A stretch of DNA of 64,000 nt from Malania oleifera (GCF_029873635.1 NC_080421.1:2232001-2296000), one strand, 5' to 3'. Numbered from the stretch's first letter, positions 23,645 to 35,573 are shown. Notes: generated by a model from the sequence alone, not told the origin. Program-made: numbers and translations.

Positions 23645-24299
23645 ATATTAATATTATATATATATATATATATATCTATATATCGTATTCCAATAAGATT
23701 CTATTACCATTATAATACTATTCACTTAATTTGTTTATTCAATTAATTTAATACAATAATAATAATTTGTATGCTTAATTAATTATTTATTTATTTTTTC
23801 CCCCCAGGTTATTACACCGCAACCACCTGAAAAGAGTCAAATGAGAATGACTTAGAGGACTTGGGATGTACTCTATGGGATTACTCTGATGCCTAAGCTA
23901 AGGAATGAAAGGTTCAGATTGCAACAGTAAGTGAAGAGCGAGTGAGAATGAGATGCTTACGTCCTTCTAAGATCCCCTTTATATAGTGGTGAAGACAGAC
24001 TCTCGTTCAGCTTGACATTTATAAGCGTGTCATTGTGCTTATGGGGGTTATGGGTGACTCGCCATTATACTTAAGGAAGTTATAGGCGACTCGCCATTAT
24101 ACTTAGGGGGGTTATGGGTGACTCAAGACGATTATGCAGGACATCAATAGTAACTCTTGTAACCGCGTCGGAGGTAATGGATAACCAGAAAGCGATTACG
24201 CGAGACATCAAATGTTGTCCAATATTGACCTTACAACCATCCGCCCTTATGGACATACTTGTCAATTTTGGGTATATCAATTTAGAGTGTATCAAGTAG

Positions 24300-25006
24300 T
24301 TCAAGGAGACCATGACAATTTTTCTCTAAGCTCTTCAAAACCTAACTCTACTTAATTAGAATCATTTATATTAGCTCAAATCAAACTTTGTAATCAAACC
24401 ACTTGTAACATGGTTAGAATAATACATGAATAAATTGACAAGAAAAATTATTAGACAATGATATCTCACATTAACTCTGATATTTTAATGTGTTACTTCA
24501 AACATAAAGCCAATATTAAAACATTTATTATCTTCTTTCAAAACTTCTAAAAAATTGTCTTACAGCACCTTTTGTAGTTAGCCTAAACATTTTTAAATGT
24601 TTAGTATTTAATATTCATAATTGACATCCTTCATTTACAAAACCTAATAAGCATAGGCACTAATGACAATCTAATTTTTGCAATTTAAATTTGATAAAGA
24701 ATAAAACACATAATAAAATATATTTGTTTTGTTTTATGAAAAATATGTTTATACCTCGAAATTAAAGTCCATTGCTAATTTATATCACTCATATTAAATA
24801 ACTTAGGGAAAGAAAGATTTAGAAGAAACAATAAAATATTAGATACACCATATCAATATGATTTCATCATATGCATAAAAAAAATTATCCTACTTAATAA
24901 AATGCATGCACTCGACGAAATTATATTAGATCTAATATATACACTTAGCATATGTAATATTTTTTAAAAGAAACACAAAACCCACCGATTCGAAGATGTT
25001 AGATTC
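24300..25006. other. AT-rich spacer, nothing recognised
   Basis: No ORF, RNA gene or repeat family that I can support. Confidence 0.6.
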
Positions 25007-25011
25007 ATGAA

Positions 25012-25477
25012 TGTTGTGGGAAAAAAATGGCGATGACTTGTGAGGCTGCTCTCCGACTTCCAATAACCTGAAAAGACTGAAAACAAAATCGGTTTGGAGG
25101 ACCCAAGGTGTACTCCGGGAGATCACTATGATGCATAAATAAGGGAAATGTTTCAAAGAGGTTGAATGCAACAGTAAGAGTGGGTTAAGAATGACTTACC
25201 TTGGCCTCTTGCCCGAGTCCCTACTTATAGTGATTGAAGTTGACCTGAGGGTGTTTGGTCATTTATTGGTCAGTTATGGCACGGGCGTGAATCACTCTGG
25301 CCATTAAGGAGCTGATAACAGCTATCGATGGCGCGGGCATGGATCGCTCTGGCCTGCATAGGGTTAACCCCTTTAGAACAACTATCTTTGAGCGATAATG
25401 GCCCTTATTGCGACTACACCTCCATGCTCTTTATGGTAGATGGATTGTTTTGACCTTGATATATTTAGGGTATATCA
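25012..25477 (-). repeat. 3' LTR of the second Tat-type element
   Basis: 466 bp, aligned along its length with 35574-36040 at roughly 85-90% by eye. The minus strand starts TGATATACCCTAAATATATC. A polypurine tract, TAGGGGGGACAAC on the minus strand, abuts it at 25478-25490 and marks it as the 3' copy. Confidence 0.85.
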
Positions 25478-25600
25478 GTTGTCCCCCCCTAGTTTCGAAT
25501 TCTTGGAATTGGTTCCTGGAAGTTTGAAAGTGCCTTATCTTTCCCTCCATATGTGTGTACTTTTTTTTTAGCTAGATTCAAAGAACCTCTATTGATCCGA

Positions 25601-25775
25601 GTCGACGAAGGGGCTTGAATGGCCTTGCCGAGCCGATTTCAACTAGGGTCGGCTGATCTAAGCCGATGAGGGAGATCGCATAGCTATTCCGAGCCAATTT
25701 GTGGAAGGTTGGCTGATCTGAGCTGATGATGGGGCTCTAGCGGCTTTGCCGAGCAGGTTCTGACGAGGATCAGCT
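25601..25775 (-). repeat. 60-bp tandem repeat before the 3' LTR
   Basis: Units 25601-25660, 25661-25720 and 25721-25775 (last cut). Each holds a GCCGATGAGGG-like start, a middle CCGAGCC segment and an end like GGTTGGCTGATCTG. Tandem repeats between pol and the 3' LTR are known from Tat/Ogre-type elements, where they can seed satellites. Confidence 0.8.
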
Positions 25776-28057
25776 TGTAACACCCCGAACCCTTAAACTC
25801 GGGTCCGGCGCGTTATATCTGATAAAATCTCTGATATTCCATAATTAAACCATACATACGCAACGGAAAACACAACTATGAACCTCAATCATACAAATAA
25901 TACCAGAGTTTCCTAATTCTATCCATAAACCATAATATCCTTCAACACTTGTATTTCCATAATTACATATATCTCCAAAACATTTCAGTATTTTCACAAA
26001 CTTTCTTTTCTCCACAGACTTAAAATATAAGGACGTAAAAAATAAATATTTGCATCCCAAAATTAACATAGAAATATACCATTTTCTTTTTCTATTCCCC
26101 AATAATGCTATAAAAACCTCGAGCTCTTAAAGCTCGATCTCAAGGAAATCCTGAAAAAGATAAATTCATATTCGGGTGAGACACATCTCAGTAAGGAAAG
26201 AAATCATATATTAAAACAGTGTGTGACCAACATGAGTTTATATATAACATAATATTTAACATTTGAAAATCCTTAACATAATTTCCGAAATCATTCCCTG
26301 ATCCTAATCAAACACATGCAAATGTTTAACCCACGAGATTACCGGAGGATAGGGGTGATTACCCACCCATACAAGTAGCACCTCTCTGCTCTGATACATT
26401 TGACAACTCAAAGGTCACAATTAAAGCATACTAGGGCACTCACCTTACTCAGTAAGCCCTCAAGTGATAAATTGATCTCGTACTCACACAGTTCATACAA
26501 AGGTTTACCGGCAAAGGCCCTAAGGATAGGGAATTCTACCCGCCCATACAAGTAGGTTCCCTCTACCCTAGTGCGTTATGCAACTACTGCCATATCTGAA
26601 GCTACTAGTGCAATCGCCTTACTCAACAAGCCCTCAGGCGAAGAGTATGCCTCACCTAATCGTAACATATTCTACATACATAAATACTTCTAATATCATA
26701 ACACATCATTCTTTCCATCATTATTCAATCATTCACATTTCTTCATGTTCATAATTTAACATTTCCTTGTGTTTCACTTTAAGTGACTCTTTCCCATTTG
26801 TATCATTCAAATTTCACATTTCATTTCATTGCATTGTCATTCCTTGTCATTTCATTTCATAACATTTTCATTTCATTCCTTTGTACAACAGCCGCTCTTT
26901 AGCCGTCATTTGTTAGTCCACATAGAAATGCACTAGAATCTACTAACACAACTCCTTTTAACTGTCATCAGTTAGTCCACATAGAAATGCGCTAGAATCT
27001 GCTAACCCGGCTTTCAGCTGTTGTACCTTTACATGGTTGCATTTAACATACACAGGCAACATTGTCCATATCATATCTTATTTTCATTGCTTTACTTATT
27101 TAGTCTGCATCTCATACATTTAACATATAATTTGCACATAGCATTCTATTTACTCATGCCACACAATTTAACAATAAAATTCATACACTACCTGTAAAAT
27201 AAGCCAACCAACATTTAATGTTTATATACTAAAAATACCTTTCATGTCTTACATAAATATCCTGAAAATATTTTTCCACTTTCATCAGTTCATTTTCGTA
27301 TATACATATCTAATAAACAATTCTAAACTTCAAAAAAATATAATTTAAATAGTTGGCATGTTAAACCCATACTGAAACATATACACGTATATATAACACA
27401 ATTTATTTTCATTAAATTTATAAAAATTTTGATTTAATATATATTTTTCCCTTTACCTGATTTCTTGAACTACGCCAACAGGGACTCCGAAAAATACCTG
27501 CGGCGCTCACCCGGACCCTGAAATTAAATTCCTAATTCCAATAAATTATTTCTGAATAAAATATTATTTAAATATTTCCTAAGACCATAATTCCTAAATA
27601 AATAATAATAATACCCTTAAATTTAGCCAAATTCCCAAATCCCACTCTCGCTTTGGAGTAGGGCCTAAAAAACCCCAATTGAAAAATTACCTACGCCAAA
27701 ATGACGACGACGACGACTAAGACCCCATGGTGGTGTCCGTTCATCGATTTAACCACATATTAACAGCGAAGAGAGAATGGGGAAAAATTACCTTTCCCTA
27801 AGAGTAGGGCCTAAGTCGTTCCCACGACAAATCTGCTCCAGTAGAAATGTCGGAAGCGGAACCAGGATTCCAACGGTACCTTCCGTTTCCCGAACCGTCG
27901 CAAACTCGCTGAGTAATTGAGAGAGAGAGAGGGAGATGGAGTGGCTGGCGTTGTGCAGATAAAATTTCAGAGAGAGGGGGGGCATGTCTGTTCTGTAGAC
28001 TTCTTCTTCTTCTTCTTTCTTTTTCTTCTTCTTTCTTCTTCTTATCCTCTTTACTTT

Positions 28058-28097
<40 letters not shown>

Positions 28098-28325
28098 TAT
28101 TTTAATTATATATATTTTTAAATCCAATGCAATAATATTTAATTTAACAACTAGTTATTTAATTATTTAATTTATCTTAATTTAATTTAATTTCTTTAAT
28201 TTTTATTTTTTTTAATTTAATTTTTTCCTTTTTCCAACATCATTCCTTTTATTTATTTATTTGTTATGTTATTTATTATTTTTTTCTAAATTATTTTAAT
28301 CCTTTTAAATTTTCGGATCTTTACA
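25776..28325 (-). repeat. Chromovirus-like LTR, 2.55 kb
   Basis: On the minus strand it starts TGTAAAGATCCGAAAATTT and ends GTTCGGGGTGTTACA. A polypurine tract lies immediately before its start, so it is a 3' LTR. It contains AT-rich sequence with a TA run (28061-28094), a CT-rich leader (on the minus strand), a TGAGATGTGTCTCACC module, and two ~165-bp tandem modules at about 26341-26665. Confidence 0.75.
26151..27456 (-). other. Predicted intron inside the 2.55 kb LTR
   Basis: Minus-strand donor ATCAG|GTAAAG at 27456; acceptor TCTTTTTCAG ends at 26151; CTCAC branch-like motif ~27 nt upstream of the AG. 1306 bp. Prediction only. Confidence 0.4.
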
Positions 28326-28782
28326 TTCTCCCCTCCTTAAGGAATTTCGTCCTCGAAATTTGTTACTCGATCTTTCATTTCCATAATTCTACAATTTACC
28401 ATATCCCACATCATAATCTCAACCACGATTATATACTTTAAATCCAATACACATCCAAGTTCTCCATATAAGGACCAGTCCCACGGCTAGGAAACATCAC
28501 CATCGATGGATTGCCGTGGTTTTCTGAGACCATCGACTGAATCAGAAAATCACAGAAGTCCGCCAAGGGATTTCTGCCTCCAAGTTATAAGACAAAATCT
28601 TATACTTTCCTACTCCATACCTACTCCTCAATACCTAATCTGACCTATCCATCTAGCATCCTTATCCTAACTGTTTCTTATACTCTGGTATAAATCATCT
28701 CTAACCTAATACTCGAATATTTCCATAACCAGGCGATGTGAAATTAATCACACTTCCAACTGGACATTGCTCTGATACCACC
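28326..28782 (-). mobile_element. Short internal region with polypurine tract and primer-site-like end
   Basis: The minus strand ends AATTTCGAGGACGAAATTCC then AAGGAGGGGAGAA before the LTR, the usual 3' end of chromovirus pol plus polypurine tract. At the other end GCTCTGATACCA (28769-28780) is an iMet primer-site complement. Only ~440 bp without a long ORF lie between, so the element looks non-autonomous. Caveat: a GCTCTGATACCA copy also occurs inside the LTR modules, so the primer-site reading is uncertain. Confidence 0.5.
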
Positions 28783-29774
28783 TGTAATGTCCCCCTTTCA
28801 GGCATTGTCACTTCTCCTTAGGGGCCTTGCACCCGTGGCAACAAAGGGTACCTATCAGAGCACTCACTGAGATTGAGGCGTTACATATCACCGTCCCTCA
28901 ATTCAACAAGCCCCCGGGAGGAGAGTCTTACTTCGCCACAATCATTCATAAGCAAGAGTTCCCAAGGATCGAGGGTAACTACCCCTTTGCTCTGATACCA
29001 TTTGACAACCCAAAGGTCACAACTAAAGCATACCAGGGCACTCACCTTACTCAGTAAGCCCTTAAGTGATAAATTGATCTCATACTCACACAGTTCATAC
29101 AAAGGTTTACCGGTAAAGGCCCTAAGGATAGGGAATTCTACCCACTCATACAAGTAGGTTCCCTCTACCCTAATGCGTTATGCAGCTACTGCCACATCTG
29201 AAGCTACTAGTGCACTCGCCTTACTCAACAAACCCTCAGGTGAAGAGTATGCCTCACCCAATCATAACATGTTCTATATATATAAATACTTCTAATATCA
29301 TAACACATCATTCTTTCCATCATTATTCAATCATTCACATTTCTTTATGTTCATAATTTAACATTTCCTTGTGTTTCACTTTAAGTGACTCTTTCCCATT
29401 TGTATCATTCACATTTCACATTTCACATTTCATTTCATTGCATTGTCATTCCTTGTCATTTCATTTCATAACATTTTCATTTCATTCCTTTGTACAACAG
29501 CCGCTCTTTAGCAATCATTTGTTAGTCCACATAGAAATGCACTAGAATCTATTAATATAACTCCTTTTAGCTGTCATCAGTTAGTCCACAGAGAAATGCG
29601 CTAGAATTTGCTAACCAGGCTTTCCGCTGTTGTACCTTTACATGGTTGCATTTAACATACACAGACAACATTGTTCATATCATATTTTATTTTCATTACT
29701 TTACTTATTTAGCCTGCATCTCATACATTTAACATATAATTTGCACATAGAATTCTATTTACTCATGCCACACA
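28783..29774 (-). repeat. Truncated second copy of the 2.55 kb LTR
   Basis: 28975-29774 matches 26385-27170 at roughly 95% by eye, same strand. The first ~190 bp (28783-28975) resemble only the tandem modules, and the distal ~1.15 kb of the LTR is absent. It joins protease-region sequence of another element at 29775. Confidence 0.75.
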
Positions 29775-31199
29775 ATAAAACCACAACTCTATTTAAAAGC
29801 AACAGCATAGTACCAGTTACCACATTCCCCGTATGCTCAGCATCCTCTGGAGTAAGCGAGTATACCCTTGCCGGAGCGGTGTTCACCTGATAAGTTCCCT
29901 AGGATACCTAATTACTTTCCTAATTCTAAATCAAAGCAGCATACCTCTCTTTGGTGCGTGACAATCCCGAGCCATGTGACCTAACTAGCCACAGTTGTAG
30001 CAGTTACCCCCAAACGGCTGGCATTCACCTCTATATCATCTATGGCACCTAGTACAATGATCACATGACTGATTCACGTAAGAACTCTGATGCTCGGTAT
30101 TCTGGCGATAACCCGAGCTCTTGTTCTTCTTCTTCTATGATCCCTGGCAACATCCAGATTGAGAACCCGAAGGTACTAGCCTCTTCTTTAGTTCCTGATC
30201 CACCTCATCCTCCCGAATGCCGGTCTTAATCACAGTGGCCTTATCCACCAAAATCGAAAACTCATGGATCTGCAGCATTCCCACTAACCTGCGGATGTCT
30301 TTCCTCAAGCCCTTCTCAAACCTACGAGTCTTCTTATACTCGTTCGAGATTAAATACGACGCAAAATGAGATAGCTCTATATACCGAGCAGCGTACCCCT
30401 ATACTATCATATTTCCCTGAGATAGAGCAGAAAAATCATTCGCCTTAGTGTCGCGTGTGGAGGCCGGGAAGTATCTTTCAAAGAACACCTTCTTGAAACG
30501 GCTCTATGTCATCTCCATTGGATCGGCTCTCTGCTTCTCTAGTAGATTCACCGCAATCCACCATCGCCCTACCTCTCCAGACAACTAGAAGGTAGCATAG
30601 AGGACCCTCTGCTTATCTGTGCAGTGTAAGACCTCCAGAATCATCTCACTCTTCTTAACCCAGTCCTTTGCTGTCATCAGACCATGTCCTCCTGAGAACG
30701 TCGGAGGGTGCATGCGTGTGGACCTCTTAATGGTGCACCCCGTAGCAGTAGGAGAACGTTTGCGTCTCCTAACACTCCGCCTGATCTCCCATATGACCTG
30801 CCTCATCAACCCTCGAGGCATGGAAGGAGACTCATCGCTCGCAGTCTCCTCAGAGTCACTTCCCAGGTTGTTTTCCTTGGGCTCCATTCTAAAAAAAAAA
30901 AAAATGATAGGAACCTATTAGTACTCCCATATCACGTATAGTTAACATAATCATTTTACCACTAATCATATTAACTACCACCTGATGGGTCCAGGTCTGT
31001 TCTATCACACCGACACAAAAATCATCAATGGTTTGCTATGATTTTATTGAAATCGTCATTCCAGGAAAAGCACGCCAACGAGTCCCTGTCTAGCAACAAA
31101 ACAACCCTCGACCTACTCTACCCATTCCCTACATCCTATATTCTAGTATGTACACACAACTATGCCTAACCAAGTCTACAAGACCTAACAAACTGGTTA
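29775..31199 (-). pseudogene. Chromovirus-like Gag and start of protease, broken
   Basis: Open from Met 30887 to 30585: MHPPTFSGGHGLMTAKDWV, then ILEVLHCTDKQRVLYATF, typical of Tekay/Del-like gag. Several stops and shifts follow. A CCHC knuckle (CYNCG-stop-LGHMARDC) sits near 29970-30012 with a TAG inside, and APARVYSLTPEDAEHTGNVV then VTGTM, the start of the protease region, lies near 29790-29880. The remainder of pol is missing, cut at 29775 by LTR sequence. Confidence 0.8.
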
Positions 31200-31211
31200 G
31201 CTCTGATACCA
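31200..31211 (-). other. Primer binding site (tRNA-iMet)
   Basis: The minus strand reads TGGTATCAGAGC, three bases from the LTR end, between the LTR at 31215-33035 and the gag at 30887. Confidence 0.85.
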
Positions 31212-31588
31212 AGTTGTTACGCCCCGAACCTAGTAATGGGACCTAGGGGTGAATAAGTAATCTAACATGTCCCTGTATCATACAAAACATCAATGATACG
31301 TTATAATGAATGAGGGTTCGACCCTGTGGGGTTCCCGTACACGCTATACACATTCACATATATAAAAAAATAGGCAGTGGAAACTATTCTTTCTATGCAT
31401 ACATTGTACCATACTAGAGTCTATACAAAAGGTTTCTAGCTCCATAATACAAACCATAAACCCGGGTACCATCCAAAACCCCAAAATGACAATCCGGTAG
31501 AGTCCTTGTTCTTACACAAGTACTATTCGCAGTACACTGACCACCATGCTCCCAACACAAGAACGCTAGTTCTGGCTACTAGAAGGAC

Positions 31589-32372
31589 CTGAAAAACATG
31601 TACGTACGATAGGGGTGAGACACTTCTCAGTAAGGCAGATCCAGGTTATATCGGTGTGTGGCATATGAGTGTTATCATGATATAAAACATACACAGTTCA
31701 ATGCAATTCCAGTATTCTCACAAAACAGTTCCAGTATAGTGCATATTATGCACACACACATGATCAAGTAACCCGATGTCGTCACACCCTTCGGCCCAAA
31801 GCCGGCCCGCATTACACAGCGTCCCTGGCACATAGTGTAGCCCCAGCCTCCCATGGTATCGTACTGATACAACTGGTGGATCCACACCCTTCGGTGATCA
31901 ACTAATAAGGCTCACGCCCTTGGATATAGAGCTGGACACTCTTGCCAAACATGGCAGGTGATATTTCACACCCTCGGATATAGAGCTGCACACTCTTTCA
32001 CAACCTGGAACAATTCGGAACCCTAGCCCTATTTCATTGCAGTAAAACACAACTCATGCATGTTCATATAACCGAACAATCCACACCCATTTGGTAATCT
32101 AAAATCATGATTTTTCAAGAATATATAGTTTAAACAAGTCAAGGCATGACCATCCCCATAACATAATATATATCACAATATATTTGCAATATTCCAACGA
32201 AACCAAAGATGAAACCCAATGCCCACTTTTTTCCAAAACTGTAACATGAAAAACCCATAATTTTACCCGTTAGATTTTCCCAAATGAGTAACCAAAACAC
32301 ACACTGAACCATGAACCACAATTATACTGAGTCCGATTTCGAAAATAACAGACATAAATAGAATCCCCTTAC
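31589..32372 (-). other. Predicted intron inside the 1.8 kb LTR
   Basis: Minus-strand donor AGAAAG|GTAAGG at 32372; acceptor TGTTTTTCAG ends at 31589; CTCAC branch-like motif upstream. 784 bp. This LTR is followed by primer site and gag, so splicing would act on its 5' leader. Prediction only. Confidence 0.45.
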
Positions 32373-32743
32373 CTTTCTCCAAAAATCCAAACCCGAACTC
32401 TATGACCCCTAAACCATGAACCGAGTTCCCAAAACCTATAAACCACAGTACAGAATATACTCACAATTCTATTCCCTACATAACTATCAAAACAAAATTG
32501 AAAACCGAGCCTTACCTCAATTTTAAGCCAAAACCCAAAAATGCCGGAAACGAAGATCCGTTGCACAATTCTCGAAAAGAATCCTTCCTTGATCCTCGTA
32601 GTAACGTCGGATCGTTGGTTCTAGACACGTACGACGAAGAAATCTAGAGAGAGAGAAAGTGGAATTAGAGTACTTAGAGAGAGAGAACGAGAGAGGATTT
32701 TTCTTTTTCTTTTTTATTTCTTAACTAAGAAGCAACCCAATAG

Positions 32744-32968
32744 ATATTTATAGCACTTTTGACTCGGCCAACCTCGTCAATGAGTTGGCGTCTTCGTCAA
32801 CGAGCCAATGAAGACAATTCATCGACGAAGCGATGGCCTCGTCAACGAGCTTGAGATTTCTGATTTTTTCGAATCTATCGGATTCTCCTCATCGAAGAGT
32901 ACCTGAAATTCATTGTTAAAAAGCAAAAGGGCCTTCGTCGACGAACTCTGGCTTCGTCGATGAAGCCT
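32744..32968 (-). promoter_or_regulatory. Dyad array and TATA box
   Basis: Six to eight TCGTCGACGA-like or TCGTCAACGAG motifs immediately upstream (minus sense) of a TATA box at 32744-32754. Confidence 0.6.
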
Positions 32969-33035
32969 GCTTAAATCACTGCCTTGTCCTTTGCCTTATT
33001 TATTTATTCCAGATCTCACGGATCAAGTTCTTACA

Positions 33036-33440
33036 ATATGCGTTGTTCATTTTCGTGAAATTTATACACATCTACCACTTTCCATTCGGTTTCTTTACCA
33101 GAACCACATTGCTTAGCCATTCTAGATAATTGACCTCTCTGATGAATTTGCTTGCACTAGTTCGTCACTTCTTTGTCTATCACCTTGATCCACTCCAACG
33201 CGAAGCTCCTCTTCTTTTGCTTTACGAGCTTATGGTTGGGGTCTACCTATAACCTGTGTTCCATGATTGCAAGGTCAATCCCTGGCATATCTTCGGCCAA
33301 CCAGGCAAACATATCCGTGAACTCGTTCAGTGGCTTGCTCAGTCTTGCTCTCAAAGAGTTTGACAATTAACTCCTGATCTGCACACACTTCTTCTAATTA
33401 CCATTTATGGGTACGCGTATGAGGTCATCATCCAACATGC
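33036..33440 (-). pseudogene. Ty3/gypsy RT N-terminal fragment
   Basis: Minus-strand translation gives DMFAWLAEDMPGIDLAIMEH, then VDPNHKLVKQKKRSFALEW and a degraded WL...VVLVKK.NGKW-like stretch, with stops. This is the start of Tat-clade RT. It ends at the LTR boundary 33036 before any catalytic motif. Confidence 0.8.
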
Positions 33441-33444
33441 TAAT

Positions 33445-34104
33445 TTATGGGTACTCTCCCCTCACCTCCAGGTCTTCTAAGGTCAAGGTTTCCCTTACTT
33501 CAGTGTTGCCTTTTAGCATCATTACGTAGCAATTATGAGCTACTGCTTGATCTAATTTGATTATCCATATCCCGTGCGAGGTAAGGAATTTCATCTTTAG
33601 ATGATACGTGGAAGTTATGGCTTGGGCCACATTGAGTGAGGGGTGGCCTAGTATGATGTTATATATTGATGACCAATCAACCACTAGAAAATCCGTCAAT
33701 GAGGTGATTTTCTGTGGGGCTATTCTCATTGTCACTATGAGTGTAATTGTTCCCATGGGGTGTACTACGTCTCCTCCAAATCCAACCAAAGGGGTGGAGA
33801 TTGATTTGAGGCGTTCCCTACCGATCTTCATTCCTTCAAGCACCGACCAAAATATTATATTGGTCGAGCTCCCGTTGTCTATCAACACATGCACTACTTT
33901 GTAGTTAGCCACCAGAAAGGAGACTACCAGAGCGTCATCATGTGGTTGTTGCACTCCTTCATCTTCGCTATCAAAGGTGATATTGTCTTCCTGTTTTTTT
34001 TTTTTGCCGCTTGGCTCCCTTTTCTCCATTAAGAGCACTTGCTTAGCATACCTCTTTCGAGCGCCTTTGCTGTCTCTGCCACTAGTGGATCTGCCAAAGA
34101 TCAT
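33445..34104 (-). pseudogene. Tat-type aspartic protease region
   Basis: A 219-codon open stretch with VHVLIDNGSSTNIIF, the retroviral-type protease motif (DNGS in place of DSG/DTG, common in this clade), then FLVVDWSSIYNIILGHPSLN. Continues from the gag C-terminus in another frame. Confidence 0.85.
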
Positions 34105-35503
34105 TGCGATCTCCCCAAAGATTTGTTCCTCTTTCTCCTCCTTGTTTGGCCTTTTCTGCCCACGAGCTTCCCCTTAACAGTCCCCTTTCTTCATGAACCT
34201 CGATAGGTGACATTTTTTTTATCAAGGTCTCGATTTCATTCTTCAGTTGAATACATTCCTCGGTATCATGCTCGTGATCCCTATGGAACTGACAGAACTT
34301 TGACATGTTCCGTTTATATGAGGGTGTTCGCATAAGTTCAGGCCACGACACATACTCCTTCTTTCTTATGTGCATCAACACATCGATTCGTGGTGTGTTT
34401 AAGGGAGTATATGTTTGAAACTTACTAGTGTGCCCTCTCGCCTTGGAGCTGGCATGCAGTGTACTGCTCTCCTGCCTCTTCACGGGTCTAGAAGGTTCGC
34501 CAATCTCTATGTTACCCTTCTTTTTCAACTCGATCCGATTTTCTCTTATATTCATCATCTCTTCTAGGTTGCATACTTCTGCGCTCTAGCCATCATTTCT
34601 CTCATGTCAACTGGTGGTTTCTTCCCCAATAAGTATAGGAAATTTCTTGGCTGAAGGGACGTGGTCAGAGTTGCCAAAGCCAACCCCATGTCCGGGTTGC
34701 AAATCTCCAGGGTCATAGTGAGGAAACGGTGCATGAGCTTTTTTAGTGTCTCCCGTTCTCCCTGAACCATGCTCATCAAATGAGCTAACATTTTGACGAT
34801 TCTCCAACTACTGAGGAAATGGCCGATGAACAGAAGCTCTATCTTTGAGAAGGAGCCAATTGATCCAAGTCGCAGGGTTTGGTACCAATCTCTAGCACTA
34901 CCTTTAAGGGTGGCTGCAAATGCGCATCAAGTGCGCCCTGCAATTGCATCAACACCTTGAAGGTGTCTAGATTATCGACCAGGTCAGTCAAACCCGCATA
35001 CCTTTCAAAGGTCAACATTTTGAACTTGCTGGCAGCGGGACCTCCATCACTTCTTTGGTGAACAGCGACTCCGAGGATGTTAGAGAGGTTTCCCTATAAA
35101 AGGGGTTGGTTCGACCCTCTTTTGTCATCTTCTCAATTTGGTCTATCTTTTTAATCATCTCCTTTAACTCGATTGATCTTTACTCGTTGACTCCTATGTT
35201 ATTCGCGTCTTCCACCTTCTTAGTGAAGTCATTTTTTTCCCCACTCTCTTTCAGTTTCTCTGCTTTCTTAGGCGAGCTGGGACTAACCTGCTATTGGCAG
35301 GAGACATGCTCTTCCTGAGTCTTTTGCTGCAATAGTAGGTTGAACATATCATCCATCTTCTTCTAGGAAGCTTCCATTCTCCTTTGGAAGGCGAGAAATT
35401 CCTCCCTGGTGACCCTCGAGCGTTCTACGGGTGTAGAGTGAATGAACTAGGGTGATTCTTTTCTAGCAGCAGTGCCAGAGCTTAAGCCGTGAGTGGTTGT
35501 CAT
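34082..35503 (-). pseudogene. Tat-type Gag, broken
   Basis: Starts at Met near 35503. A TAG at about 35362 sits at the same place as in the first Tat copy. The capsid core is degraded across 34800-35060. An open piece 34564-34791 holds LTTSLQPRNFLYLLGKKPP, and 34082-34558 holds the zinc knuckle CQFHRDHEHDTEEC followed by IQLKNEIETLIKK, diagnostic for Tat-clade gag. Confidence 0.85.
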
Positions 35504-35553
35504 TATTCAAGTGTCGGAGGTTGAGAGTAAGATGAGCACCTCTCAGAAGCAAG

Positions 35554-35571
35554 TTCTCACAGACGGTGCCA
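35554..35571 (-). other. Primer binding site of the second Tat-type element
   Basis: The minus strand reads TGGCACCGTCTGTGAGAA, a diverged copy of the site at 16272-16289. Confidence 0.7.
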
Positions 35572-35573
35572 AC

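Larger units (their letters stand above)
18079..23816 (-). repeat. Solo LTR nested in the Tat LTR, itself split
   Basis: On the minus strand it starts TGTAATAACCTGGGG (23816) and ends CGGAGCGTTACA (18079). Excluding the inner element and one target-site copy it is ~2.37 kb. Flanks CCGCG (18074-18078) and CCGCA (23817-23821) fit a target duplication with one change. It contains the same TACTGAGAAGTATCTCATCC module and GTGTGTGGC segment as other LTRs here, and 18990-19380 holds several decayed tandem copies of a ~60-65 bp unit containing GTACTTCTCAGTACGTG and CCACACA. Confidence 0.75.
18030..24294 (-). repeat. Solo Tat-type LTR, split by a nested insertion
   Basis: The LTR is in two pieces, 18030-18078 and about 23822-24294 (~520 bp joined), homologous to the other Tat-type LTRs in the window. 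Perfect 5-bp duplications AGTAG flank it (18025-18029 and 24295-24299). No internal region remains. Outermost layer of a three-level nest. Confidence 0.75.
31215..33035 (-). repeat. 5' LTR of the chromovirus-like element, 1.8 kb
   Basis: On the minus strand it starts TGTAAGAACTTGATCC and ends GGGGCGTAACA beside the primer site. Contains a dyad array (32764-32968), a TATA box GCTATAAATAT at 32744-32754, CT-rich leader sequence (on minus) at 32646-32692, predicted splice sites, and the CTGAGAAGTGTCTCACCCC module at about 31612. Its matching 3' LTR is not in the window. Confidence 0.8.
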
